Shown: one piece after another, positions 39,191 through 47,967 of the stretch
How positions within the stretch are numbered: the stretch's first letter is position 1
How the letters are laid out: each line of letters starts with the position of its first letter
The notes under the pieces: generated by a model
Databases searched by the model: none
What the model saw: only the letters and a program-made list of their open reading frames with translations
Told to the model about the DNA's origin: nothing
Made by a program: the position numbers and the translations under genes
Assembly (NCBI RefSeq): GCF_000007665.1
Contig: NC_006087.1
Location: 186,001 to 250,000 of the forward strand
Reading direction: 5' to 3'
Length of the DNA: 64,000 bases
Origin: Leifsonia xyli subsp. xyli str. CTCB07
GTDB lineage: Bacteria; Actinomycetota; Actinomycetes; Actinomycetales; Microbacteriaceae

Positions 39191-39868
39191 GTGCCCAGGC
39201 CTTCCGTTGAGTCCGCCCGCCTCCGCACGCCCGCGCACTGGATTGTGTGGACAGCCGTCCTGTTCGCCGTCACATTCGCGCTCGGATTCGCCGCAAAAGC
39301 CGTTCCCTCCCTGCGGTTCGGCGATGTGGTCGTCGCCGTGAACGCCGTCTCTTCACCGGTCCTCGACCGGGTGGCGCTCCTGGCCGACCTTCTCGACCGG
39401 CCGGCGGTGGCGGTGGGGATCCTCGTGGCGGTCTTCGTCGTCCTTTTCGTCGCCACCGGCTGGCGACGCGCGATGGGAACCTGCGTAGCGACCGGATTCG
39501 GCTGGCTGACAACGCTCTTGGTGAAGGCGGTCGTGGCCGAGCCCCGGCCGAGCACAGCGGAGCTGACACACCCGCTGCACATCAGCCCGGCGACCCTCAG
39601 CTACCCGAGCGGTCACGTCGTGTTCGCGGTCGCGGTGGTCACCGGGCTCATGCTCGCGTGCCGTCGCACCGTCCCAGCGGTCATGGTCGGGGTGATCGGC
39701 GGCGCGATCGCACTCGTGGTGGGCTGGGCACGCCTGTATGCGGGTGTCCACTACCCGACCGATATCGTCGGCGGCTTCCTCAACGGGATCGCCGGGGTGC
39801 TGCTGTCCGCCGGGCTCTGGAACCTCCCGTTCGGACGGCGGCAGCCGCGCTCAGCAGCGGAGCAGTAA
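39191..39868 (+). CDS. PAP2-family membrane phosphatase
   Basis: The 225-residue protein has five to six TM helices and the three PAP2 motifs: KAVVAEPRP, YPSGH and ARLYAGVHYPTD. Such enzymes dephosphorylate lipid phosphates such as undecaprenyl pyrophosphate at the outer face of the membrane. The GTG at 39191 is the only good start. No neighbour is coupled. Confidence 0.87.
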   Translation: MPRPSVESARLRTPAHWIVWTAVLFAVTFALGFAAKAVPSLRFGDVVVAVNAVSSPVLDRVALLADLLDRPAVAVGILVAVFVVLFVATGWRRAMGTCVATGFGWLTTLLVKAVVAEPRPSTAELTHPLHISPATLSYPSGHVVFAVAVVTGLMLACRRTVPAVMVGVIGGAIALVVGWARLYAGVHYPTDIVGGFLNGIAGVLLSAGLWNLPFGRRQPRSAAEQ

Positions 39869-39888
39869 CAGCGGAGCGGTCGCGGCCG

Positions 39889-40487
39889 TCAGCAGACGGA
39901 CAGTTCCGCCAGCAGCACCCGGTCGCCACCAGACTCCCAGAACTCGAACCGGTCGACCGCCAGACCGGACGGCCCCGCCATCTCCGCCAGCCCTCCGGAG
40001 AATCGAACCGTTCGTGATGGATCGGAAAGGGCTGTCGGCATCCGCCGCCGTGTTTCCGGGCATCCATCGCGGCGAAGGTCGCGGTCACCGCCCGGCCTCC
40101 GGGCCGCAGCACGCGCACCCACTCGGCGAGCGCCGCCCCGGGTCGCGAGAAGAGGTGGAGACCGGTCACACAGGTGACGAGGTCCGCGCTGGCATCGGGG
40201 AACGGCAGCACAGTCGCGTCCGCTTCGATCAGCTCCGCCGACGGCAGGACGGACCGCGCGACGGCGAGCATCCCCGGCGACAGGTCGACACCGGTCAGCC
40301 GCAGCGACGGCGACCGGCTGTGCAGTGCGCGGAGGACGAGGCCCGTCCCTGTCGCAACGTCCAGCACATCGTGGATGCCGCTCAACTCCGCGAAAGCGGC
40401 GACCCGCTCGGCGAGGACGGTGTGCATCGAGCTGCGATCGTATTCGGCCGAACGCTCATCGAATCGCGCACGGATGGCCTCCAGATG
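39889..40487 (-). pseudogene. Class I SAM methyltransferase, frameshifted
   Basis: Reading down from 40487 is RARFDERSAEYDRSSMHTVL, then the SAM motif VLDVATGTGLVLRAL, LTGVDLSPGML and AEWVRVLRPGGRAVTATFA. From about residue 150 the correct protein continues in another frame (GLAEMAGPSGLAVDRFEFWE, ending VLLAELSVC at 39889). No start codon lies ahead of the N-terminal homology: the stop of the preceding gene fragment (40490-40488) is directly in frame, and the only ATG (40427) is inside the domain. The substrate is unknown. Confidence 0.7.
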
Positions 40488-40770
40488 CTAATTCCTGCGG
40501 ACAACGCGGTCAAAGAAGACTTCCGCGAGCCGGTGCTTGCGCATGACAGACATCGCCCGCGCGCGTCCGCGGTCGGTGAACCGTAGGCGCCGGTCAGCCT
40601 CGATCACGAGCAGATCGTCGCGCTGCATCCGGGACACCGTCTGCTGCACGATGGGTCTGGAATGCCCGAAGCACTCGGCGAGCCGGGCCCGCATCGCGAC
40701 GGCGCCCTCCTCCTCGAGCTCCAGCACCGCCTTGAGGTCCATCTCGGTCGTGTCGACCAGATCCTCAGGA
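40488..40770 (-). pseudogene. DtxR/MntR-type metal-dependent repressor fragment
   Basis: About 90 codons read LVDTTEMDLKAVLELEEEGA and RPIVQQTVSRMQRDDLLVIE, DRGRARAMSVMRKHRLAEVF, the DNA-binding domain of an Fe/Mn-dependent repressor. It stops at TAG 40488 just after the dimerisation helix begins, so the metal-binding dimer domain is gone. It is continuous in frame with a serine-recombinase fragment upstream, a chance fusion. Confidence 0.65.
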
Positions 40771-40967
40771 GCGGCGAGACGCCCCGCACACCTCAGCGAT
40801 ACGGATCGCCACGTGAGAAAGCCCCGCAACCTCCCTGCCCAGAAACGCTCGTGTCCGTTCGGTTCAGGTGCCGCCGATCTCGCGCGAAACCGGGTTCGCG
40901 AAGGTCGCCGCGATCGCTCGGTCCTCGTCCGGCGACGTCGTCCCATCGCCGGCCGCGGACTCGAACG

Positions 40968-41273
40968 CGTGGCCCGCGAGGTGCCGAGTTCCTCCGCGAT
41001 CTCGCGGACGGAAGCGCCCTGATCGCGCAGCGCAAGAGCCCGCTCGACGTTCATATCGGACAGGGCGCGCAGACGGCCGCCGCTGCGGCCCCGCGCCCTC
41101 GCGGCATAGACCCGCACCAGTGTCCGCTCGCGGATCAGGTTGCGCTCGAGATCGTTGAGGGCCGAGATCGTGCGGGTGAGCGCCGCCCCCTCCGGCCCCC
41201 CGGTGTCCAGTTAATCGGCGAGGGTCAGCACAGCGACGCCGCGCTGGGCGAGCAGTTCGAGCAGCGAGAGCAC
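40968..41273 (-). pseudogene. Serine recombinase (resolvase/invertase) C-terminal half, separated by IS21
   Basis: Reading down from 41273: LSLLELLAQRGVAVLTLAD, TAA at 41213-41211, then LDTGG, ISALNDLERNLIRERTLVRV, AARARGRSGGRLRALSD and the helix-turn-helix ASVREIAEELGTSRAT. This is the end of the catalytic domain, the long E helix and the DNA-binding domain of a Hin/Tn3-type recombinase. It continues the N-terminal half at 43484-43697 once the IS21 element and one AGCAC copy are removed. Confidence 0.8.
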
Positions 41274-41343
41274 TTGTTGATGCCGAGTTGGAATGGACCC
41301 TTTTGCGCCGATTTGGGGTGGACCCCTTCTTCGTTGGTTGAGC

Positions 41344-42153
41344 TTAGTTCTTGTCGGTCTGTTTGATGAGGTCGCGGCGTCCGTGGGTGCGGTAGGAGTC
41401 TCCGTTGAGGGTGAGGACTTCGGAGTGGTGGACGAGGCGGTCGATCATCGCTGAAGCGACGACGTCGTCTCCGAAGATCTCGCCCCAGCGGCTGAACGGC
41501 AGGTTGCTGGTGACCATGATCGAGCCCTGTTCGTAACGGGACGCGACGAGTTGGAAGAACAGGTTCGCGGAGTCGGTGTCGAAGGGGATGTAGCCGATCT
41601 CGTCGATGATGATGAGCTTGTAACGGCGGATCTTCTTCAGTTCGGCTTCGAGCTGTCCCTGGTGGTGAGCGGCCGCGAGGCGGGCGATCCAGTTGTTCGC
41701 GGTGTCGAACAAGACACTGTGCCCGGAGTGAGTGGCCTTGACGCCAAGACCGATCGCGAGGTGGGTCTTCCCGATCCCGGGAGGGCCGAGGAGGATCACG
41801 TTCTCCGCTTTCACGACGAACGTCGATGTCGCCAGGTGTGCGAGAAGATCCTTGCGCAGCGACGGGAGGTGGTCGAGGTTGAAGTCCTCCAAGGTTTTGA
41901 TCGCGGGGAAGTGCGCGGTCCGGATTCGCATCGTGGTGCCCGCTGATTCCCGGTCCGCGAGCTGGCGTTCCAGGACCGCGGCGAGGTATTCCTCATGCGC
42001 CCAGTTCTCGTCTCTGGCTCGGCCGGCGAGGTCTTCCCAAACCCTCCCGATCGTTGGCGTCTTCAACGCCCGGGCGAGATAGGCAAGCTTCGAGGAGACC
42101 TGCTTGCTGGTCTTCGGGATCGGAACGTCGCTCGTGCTGTTCTTGATGGTCAT
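41344..42153 (-). CDS. istB: IS21 helper ATPase IstB
   Basis: The 269-residue AAA+ protein starts at ATG 42153 (MTIKNSTSDVPIPKTSKQVS), with Walker A GPPGIGKTHLAIGLG, Walker B YKLIIIDEIGYIPFD and the sensor VTSNLPFSRWGEIFGDDV. IstB assists the IstA transposase by choosing target and activating strand transfer. It overlaps istA by ATGA. Intact, so it could act with an intact IstA elsewhere in the genome. Confidence 0.92.
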   Translation of the reverse strand: MTIKNSTSDVPIPKTSKQVSSKLAYLARALKTPTIGRVWEDLAGRARDENWAHEEYLAAVLERQLADRESAGTTMRIRTAHFPAIKTLEDFNLDHLPSLRKDLLAHLATSTFVVKAENVILLGPPGIGKTHLAIGLGVKATHSGHSVLFDTANNWIARLAAAHHQGQLEAELKKIRRYKLIIIDEIGYIPFDTDSANLFFQLVASRYEQGSIMVTSNLPFSRWGEIFGDDVVASAMIDRLVHHSEVLTLNGDSYRTHGRRDLIKQTDKN

Positions 42154-43408
42154 CGTGCTTCTTTCTCGTATTCGGTCGTGGTCGTGGTCGTGAAGTCGAT
42201 GCCGAACAGGGCGTCGTAGTCCGACAGCGCCCGAATCTGGACGCGGTGCCCATCTGGATGTTCTCTGACCCCGGAAGGTTTCGGGCGTTGGTAGTGAGCG
42301 CGGAGCTTCGCGGCCTGTGTGACATGCTCGGGAGCCGTGATCGTTTGCCCTGTCCGCAACGACCGGAGATGCCTGCCGGCGGGTTGCCCGTTGCTGGTGA
42401 TCTCGACCTCGTCCAGCGACGCCCGAATATCGACGAACCGGCCAATGAACCGGGGACGGAGTAGTCGTTCCCATCGAGGAGGACGTAATAGTCGCGGGCG
42501 AGGCGGACCCGGTGGGTGAGCCCAACGGCGGATGGCTTCGCCGGCAGCGCCAGCATCCCCGCCGTGTCAACGTTCGCGAGCTCTGTCGGGCGGGCCGCGA
42601 TCGAGCGGACCTTCCGCTGATTCGCGCGGGTATCCAACCATCCGGTCAGCTGCTCGTTGAAGTCATCGACGCTCTGAAAGATCCGTCCCGGCAGGAACGA
42701 GGTCTCCAAGTCATCTGTTCGCGCGCTCGACAACACCTTTGGTCTCCGGATCTCGTGCGGGCGCGAGCTTGATCCTCGTCGCGAGCGTTCCCGCGAACGT
42801 CGCCGCGAGGATGGTGGGCTTCCCGAGACCACCGATCGCGGCTTCCCTGTCCCAGAGCAACGAGCGCGGAACCCCACCGAATCGCTGCAACAGCGACCAC
42901 ATGCCCGAGGTCAGGTCGTCGCCCTGCTTGGACGGGAGCATGACCGCCTCGATCCGACGGGAGAACCCGGACACATCACGAGCACAGGCAAGATCCGGTC
43001 CTGCCCGTCGCCGACCGCCACCCGCGTCTCGGGGAACCAGAGATCGCACTGGATCACCTCGCCCGCCGCATAAGAGAGCCGATCCGCCGGGTCCAGACCC
43101 AGATAGTCCAGCCGCAGTTCCGCGACACGGTCACGGAACAACGACGACGAGAACGACCATCCCACCCGCTCCGCGATCACCGACGCCGGCATCCGCGGAT
43201 ACTCCACCAGCAGCGCTCTGATCTGCGGCACGAATGGATCAAATTTCGAGCCCCGTGGACCCCGCGACCGGTCCGGAGGATCCTCGCCCCGCAACGCCCG
43301 CCGAACCGTGTTCCGCCCGACACCAAGATCACGCGCGATCTGCTTGATCGGGATCTTCTCCGCCCGATGCAACCGCCGGATCTCTGCCCACGTATCCACT
43401 GAAATCAC
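42150..43408 (-). pseudogene. istA: IS21 transposase IstA, several frameshifts
   Basis: From the GTG pair at 43408/43399 (AGGAGG just ahead) it reads VDTWAEIRRLHRAEKIPIKQ and DLGVGRNTVRRALRGEDPPD, then the first catalytic Asp in VIQCDLWFPETRV. A frame slip near 42975 leads to MTSGFSRRIEAVMLPSKQ, another at about 42711 (ERAN-R-stop versus LETSFLPGR) and a third around 42360-42470 before the end IRALSDYDALFGIDF. At least three lesions make it inactive. Confidence 0.85.
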
Positions 43409-43483
43409 CCTCCTAGCCTGGAGCCAGGGGGTCCATTCCAAGTCGGCGCTACGGGGTCCATTCTACTTTGGCGTTAACAGCAC

Positions 43484-43697
43484 GGACGGGGAGGTTCCGC
43501 CGAGGCGATCCAGACGCCACACCACCAGCCGGTCACCGCGTCCGAGCGCATCGAGCGAGCTCCGGTCGCCGGGGGCTCGCGGTGTTCAGACTGATGTCCT
43601 CGAAGATCGTCCCCGTGCCCTGCTGGCGCAGCAGGTCCAGCTGGAACTCGGCACTGTGCTCCAACGGCCCCACGAAGATGTATCCGAACACGGCCAC
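43484..43697 (-). pseudogene. Serine recombinase N-terminal half, separated by IS21
   Basis: GTG 43697 begins VAVFGYIFVGPLEHSAEFQL, LDLLRQQGTGTIFEDIS; after one frame slip near 43565 it continues GRGDRLVVWRLDRLGGTSPS and stops at the IS21 boundary. This is the catalytic domain (the usual YxRVS serine motif is degenerate here: YIFVG, and no Ser is at that place). The gene was therefore probably dead before or besides the IS21 insertion. Bases 43698-43988 show no gene. Confidence 0.75.
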
Positions 43698-43988
43698 CCG
43701 CGACCACCGCTTCCGCTGTCCTCAAAGTTGTCCGAATCGTAGCACCGCGCTCTGCCGGCTGAGGGGACTGCTACAAGTGTGGGTGACGGTCCGACCTGCC
43801 GCCAGTTCCTCCCCCGAGCCGGTCGTTTCGCTGCGGCAGGGATGAGACACCTCACCTCCACACGGAGAAGACCCGGCAGGACGGCGAGCAGGCAACCGAG
43901 ATCTGATGCCCGGGGAGGGAGAGGAATTGGCGTGGACGAATCGCTGCTGCCTGACTGCACTATGCAGCACAGTGGCGAAGGCTTCTGT

Positions 43989-44013
43989 CAGTGCGGAGAC
44001 GGAGGGATTTGAA
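43989..44013. repeat. att-like copy of tRNA-Ser 3' end (left)
   Basis: Exact 25-base copy of 46048-46072; identity breaks at 44014 (G for C), with only the next five bases also agreeing. Confidence 0.75.
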
Positions 44014-44240
44014 GCCTCGTCCAAGCCTAGCAACGGTGCGGCCGGCCACCGACTTCGTTGATTTTCCGCCCTTCTCGGCATGTGAACTCCCGCGCGATCC
44101 CGAGCAATCTCGTGGTGTCGGATGTGGGCAGAATGTGGGCACGTCTCAAGATGTCTCTGACAGTTCTGCACCCTGCCGAAACATGAGGACGCGAGGAAAG
44201 GCGGGTTGCAAGCATCCGCCCACAACCCGCCTTTCGTCTT

Positions 44241-44494
44241 TCACGGCTCCTTCTTGTCCGTTCGAGATGACCAGCGAATCAGTGCTACCAACCCATAGAT
44301 CAGCCCAGCTACAACGAGCCCCGCCCCGAGGAAATATCATGTGACCTGCACGGGTGAGGTATAGCCGACTCCAGCAGTCACATCCGTTTCATGAATGCTC
44401 GGGAGCTGTATAAGAAGGTCGTGGCGAAGAGAATCGCCCCCACGACAATGCACCCGATTGCGGCCAGTCCATGCGGGAAACGTTTTTTGCTCAT
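44241..44494 (-). pseudogene. Small membrane protein, decayed
   Basis: ATG 44494 overlaps the stop of the gene before it by one base (TGATG). It reads MSKKRFPHGLAAIGCIVVGA and ILFATTFLYSSRAF; then a frame slip at about 44390, HETDVTAGVGYTSPVQVT, an in-frame TGA (probably once Trp), YFLGAGLVVAGLIYGLVALI and RWSSRTDKKEP, ending at 44241. Two TM helices with an extracellular loop between. It is coupled to the secreted protein upstream, like an immunity or anchoring partner, but this is a guess. Confidence 0.55.
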
Positions 44495-45475
44495 CACCAA
44501 TTACAATGCGAGGAGATCATCCGCGCAAAATCGGATACGGTGCCGCGCTTGACTTCGAGACCCCAGTTACCTGGATCGAAGAAGATCGCGACCTTCCCGA
44601 GCGTGTGACATTTGAACTGCTGTTCGTAGGTCGCTTTACGGATCTCAGACCCGATTCGGCTGGAAGCTTCGTCCCACCCAAATAGCAATTGCCTCGGTGA
44701 CCACACCCATCATCGGGGTGACGTCAATATGCACGGCGCGCGAGTTGCCTGAGCCGGTCCACCACCAGTGGTTGATGAGGTTCACCCCAAGCCAGGGATC
44801 GGCAACGACCGGATACGTCACGTTCGGGCGATCGTGCTCAACTACCTGCACGAGCGTATCGCCTCGAATCTCGTAATGAGTGTATACTGCGGCACCATTG
44901 GCATCCTTCGCCCAGGCGGGGAGGAAGCCCGCAACCCATCCACCGGTCGCATCCAGGACAGACAGTTCCCGGGGTTCGGCTTGAAGCTTCCCCCCGGCAG
45001 GCACCGACACCGGATAGGCATACTCGATGGGAGCCTTGGCCGTCTCGATGATGGTGTTGATCTGGACGCTGCCGTCTTTCTGGACGACTGGGACGATGGT
45101 GGAACCGTTGTTGTTGTTGTTGTCGAAGGAGACCACTCCAGCCTTCTCGATGGCCGCATTGTCGGCGCGCCCAGTGTATGGGAGAGCGATTCTCACGCTG
45201 CTGGTGCCGCCGTCGAGAGCGATCGGATCCGTGGGGTCGGTGGGGATGGTGATGTCCACACCGGCGATGGTGGCGTCAATGGCGTTTTCACCTGTTGCGG
45301 CGGTGGCGACGGACGCGGCGGCGGCAACAGTGTCAGGAGTGGCTGCGGCCACGGTGGCGAGGGCGCCGTTGTCGGCAGATGTGGCTGCGCCGGCAGGTAC
45401 GGCGCTGGCTCAGGCGAGGGTGAGCGCGAGGCCCATTCCAGCGCCATCGATCCAGCGGGGACGTGTGGATTTCAC
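44494..45475 (-). pseudogene. Secreted protein with DUF2599-like C-terminus, decayed
   Basis: GTG 45475 opens a signal peptide (MKSTRPRWIDGAGMGLALTL) interrupted by TGA at 45410-45412 and resuming ASAVPAGAATSADNG. The body has ADATIAGVDITIPTDPTDP-like low-complexity and an NNNNNG tract, then ELSVLDATGGWVAGFLPAWA and VTYPVVADPWLGVNL. A frame slip near 44680 joins the C-terminus WDEASSRIGSEIRKATYEQQ, FKCHTLGKVAIFFDP, ending SSHCNW. The W.E...QF.CH...K..W.LE..R...CN pattern is the DUF2599 type, function unknown. It is the larger cargo gene of the tRNA-Ser element. Confidence 0.6.
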
Positions 45476-45547
45476 AGGACATTACTCCCAGTGGGTGCGA
45501 AGGGCCGTTGACTGGTGTCTGCTACCCGCCGAGGCGGAGCGATCGTG

Positions 45548-45868
45548 TCATCGATTCCTATGAGCATGCACAGGTGTGAGACCTGACGTGTTTAGCCAAT
45601 ACTGTCCGAAACAACCGCTATTGTCCATAATTAAGAACGAATTATTAGCAAAACTTAGCGATTCATCCTCCGTTTTGCGCACCGCGCGATGCCCTACGAA
45701 GGCGAGCGCGAAACCGGCCATCAGCACGGCAGTCCCCGCTCGACGAAGCCCCGGCTGGCTGGAATCGGAGAGCAGATACCGCCCCTGCCTCACGATGAGC
45801 AGACCACAGGCAGCGGAATAGATGTTGACCAGTTGCGTGTAAGCAGCAACAGCGATCCACGTGCCCAC
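45548..45868 (-). CDS. Small membrane protein in the tRNA-Ser element
   Basis: GTG 45868, preceded by GGAGAC, opens 106 residues with hydrophobic stretches at ~5-25 (WIAVAAYTQLVNIYSAACGL) and ~44-60 (AGTAVLMAGFALAFVGHRA), then a polar tail. No family is recognised. It could be real, since it lies upstream of and in the same direction as the other two cargo genes. Confidence 0.4.
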   Translation of the reverse strand: MGTWIAVAAYTQLVNIYSAACGLLIVRQGRYLLSDSSQPGLRRAGTAVLMAGFALAFVGHRAVRKTEDESLSFANNSFLIMDNSGCFGQYWLNTSGLTPVHAHRNR

Positions 45869-46052
45869 ATGTCTCCAGCCACTCCGGCCCGTGAAACGCC
45901 TTTCGCGACGGCGAGGATCGGGGCGTCGTTGGGGTCGGGGGTGCCCGACTGCATCAAGCAGCTAAATCAAGTGTGGGCAAAGACTGTCTGACTCAACGAG
46001 AGAGGCCCCCGGCTTTCCTGTGTTTTCAAGGATTCCGAGGGCTTTTACAGTG

Positions 46053-46141
46053 CGGAGACGGAGGGATTTGAACCCTCGGTCCCCTTACGGGGACTCCACC
46101 TTAGCAGGGTGGTGCACTAGGCCTGACTATGCGACGTCTCC
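46053..46141 (-). tRNA. tRNA-Ser (GCT)
   Basis: Acceptor GGAGACG (46141 down) pairs with CGTCTCC at 46054-46060. Anticodon loop CTGCTAA gives GCT. The long variable arm (GTCCCCGTAAGGGGAC) is typical of tRNA-Ser. Its 3' end is duplicated at 43989. Confidence 0.95.
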
Positions 46142-46473
46142 TTGTATCCCTGCCGGGGCAGATACACGTGAGCCATCTTATCGGACGTTTCCACTCGGTT
46201 CGGACACGGGTTTCCTCGTCGCGCGAGGCCCGGCCACCGCCCGCGGCTCGTTCCCTCCCGGATGCACCGCCTCCCGCTCGGCCGCGTCGCGGTCCTGATG
46301 GGAGGCCGCAGGAGCCGCCGTGCCGCAGATCATCGACGGCGAGCCGGCCGCTCCGGCCCGTCAGGGAGCCTTTCGATCCCATCGTCTCCGATCCGGACGC
46401 CGCGATCGTGCCCGGTGGGCTCTCGGCGGAACGCCCGAAACGGTGCGGCGTGGAGCGTCCGATCACCACCTGG
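46142..46473. other. Spacer between two tRNA-Ser genes
   Basis: No gene, repeat or clear signal is seen in these 332 bases. Confidence 0.4.
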
Positions 46474-46558
46474 CGGAGGGCGTGGGATTCGAACCCACGA
46501 GACATTTCTGCCCACCAGTTTTCAAGACTGGCTCCATCGGCCGCTCGGACAGCCCTCC
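46474..46558 (-). tRNA. tRNA-Ser (TGA)
   Basis: Acceptor GGAGGGC (46558 down) pairs with GCCCTCC at 46475-46481. Anticodon loop CTTGAAA gives TGA. A long variable arm and the T arm GGGTTCGAATCCC are present. Confidence 0.95.
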
Positions 46559-46591
46559 CGGCCGCCGGGGTTCCGGCGTCCTCGCGCAAGT

Positions 46592-47836
46592 CTAGCGAAC
46601 CTGGCTGGGGCTTCGGCGTCCGGTGAGGAACCAGTTGGCGGCGGCCGCAGCGAAGACGACCAGGGCGGAGACCGTGGGAGCCAGCAGGGCAGCCTCGGTT
46701 ACGGCGGCCGGGGCGAGGGCTCCGACCAGGGCGGAGGCCGCTGCTTGGCCGACGACCAGGGCCGAGCCGAGCATGTTCATGACGGTTGCCGAGCGGCCGA
46801 GGGGGCTGCGTTCGGCGGCGAAGGCGTACTGGGTGACGAGGGTGGGACCGACGCCGAAGCCGGCGAGGAGGAGCAGGACCAGCATTCCCGGCACGGTCGC
46901 TGCGAATGGAAGCGCGATCGTGGCGGCGGCCAGGAGACCGGCGAAGGTCAGCCAGCGAGCACGCAGGCTGAACCGCAGCGGGGCCCAAGCGACGCCGAGA
47001 GCGAGGACGGCGGAGCCAACGCCCATGACGCCGTAGATCAGGCCGGCCTGCTCGGGATGCCCGAAGCGGGTGAGAAAAGCAGTGAGGGCGGTGAGAGTCG
47101 AGCCGAAGAAGCCCATCCCGAGAACACCGGCGACGACGACGACGAGGAGTGCCGGACAGAACAGCCGGGAGACCGGGGCCTGGCGCACCGCGAGACCCTC
47201 TGGCGCAAGGGGGCGTGTCGCTCCGCTGGGGTGGAGGGCGAAGGCAGTCACGAACACGAGTGCCAGCACTGCGGCAGCGATCACGGGCGCGGCCGGGTTC
47301 AGGGTCGTGGCGAGCAGGCCGACGATGAACGGGCCGAACACGAACACACTCTCGTCGGCCGCCGATTCGTACGCTATCGTGCCGTTCAGCACCGGCGCGT
47401 GCCGATCGGCCGGGAGCATGCGCTCGATGATGCCGACCAGACGGCTCCGCGACATCGGGGAGACCTGCGGGGCGGTCGCACCGATGGCGAACGCCACGGC
47501 CAGCAGCGCGACGTCCGGCGCGGGGATGAAGGCAGCCCACGCCATCCCGAGCAGCGCCAGACTGTTCAGGACCCCGGAGACCAGCACCACGCGCCGCTGC
47601 CCGATCCGGTCGGCCAGCGCGCCGATGAGTGGCCCGAATAGGGCGGTTCCGATGCCGGCCATCGCCGAGGTCAGGCCGCCGAGAGCGAGCTCACCGCGCG
47701 CGGTGACGACCAGGGTAAGCACGCCGACGACTATCATCGCGTACGGCAGCCGGGCCAGCAGGGCGACCGGGAAGTACGACAGGCCGGCGGCCCGGACAAG
47801 GGCCGCGGAGCGCTCCTCCGTCTCGATTCTCGTCAT
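46592..47836 (-). CDS. MFS transporter
   Basis: The 414-residue protein has 12 membrane helices; between TM2 and TM3 is GALADRIGQRRVVLVSG, the MFS loop motif. ATG 47836 is chosen (a much longer upstream frame overlaps the LCP gene and is not real). The helix pattern and acidic N-terminus resemble actinobacterial drug/sugar efflux carriers. Its substrate cannot be told. The region before its start has a long imperfect hairpin (47867-47910) that may regulate it. Confidence 0.82.
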   Translation of the reverse strand: MTRIETEERSAALVRAAGLSYFPVALLARLPYAMIVVGVLTLVVTARGELALGGLTSAMAGIGTALFGPLIGALADRIGQRRVVLVSGVLNSLALLGMAWAAFIPAPDVALLAVAFAIGATAPQVSPMSRSRLVGIIERMLPADRHAPVLNGTIAYESAADESVFVFGPFIVGLLATTLNPAAPVIAAAVLALVFVTAFALHPSGATRPLAPEGLAVRQAPVSRLFCPALLVVVVAGVLGMGFFGSTLTALTAFLTRFGHPEQAGLIYGVMGVGSAVLALGVAWAPLRFSLRARWLTFAGLLAAATIALPFAATVPGMLVLLLLAGFGVGPTLVTQYAFAAERSPLGRSATVMNMLGSALVVGQAAASALVGALAPAAVTEAALLAPTVSALVVFAAAAANWFLTGRRSPSQVR

Positions 47837-47921
47837 CTCGGCTCTTTCTTCCCCGGCGAGCCGGGAGTGTCTCGCGCCGCCCGCCGGGCGAAGCGGCGCG
47901 AGGAGACACCCGAAAGGTGCG

Positions 47922-47954
47922 GAGGGGGAGGCCCGGAGAGCCGTCCTCCCCCTC
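47922..47954 (-). terminator. Terminator-like hairpin after the LCP gene
   Basis: GAGGGGGAGG at 47922-47931 pairs with CCTCCCCCTC at 47945-47954, 14 bases beyond the LCP stop. No T-tract follows on the minus strand. Confidence 0.5.
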
Positions 47955-47967
47955 GTGCAGGAGGAGG

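Larger units (their letters stand above)
41274..43478 (-). mobile_element. IS21-family element with 5-bp target duplication
   Basis: The 2205-bp element has ends TTGTTGATGCC (left) and, reversed, GTTAACGCC (right), with inner repeats of the TGGAATGGACCC type. AGCAC occurs directly outside each end (41269-41273 and 43479-43483), the target duplication. It holds istA (broken) and istB (intact) on the minus strand and sits inside a serine recombinase gene. Confidence 0.88.
43989..46072. mobile_element. Small integrated element between duplicated tRNA-Ser ends
   Basis: Twenty-five bases at 43989-44013 (CAGTGCGGAGACGGAGGG then ATTTGAA) are identical to 46048-46072, which is the 3' end of the tRNA-Ser(GCT) gene. 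Tyrosine integrases use tRNA 3' ends, so these look like attL and attR. TGTGGGCA occurs at 44123-44130 and 44134-44141 near one end and at 45972-45979 near the other, like integrase arm sites. No integrase gene remains inside. The cargo is two damaged, coupled genes and one small membrane-protein gene. Confidence 0.6.

Noticed and set aside
40488..41117. A 209-residue regulator with recombinase-like start and DtxR-like end
   Set aside because: The two halves belong to unrelated families and each is truncated; the join is a chance in-frame fusion of pseudogene pieces.
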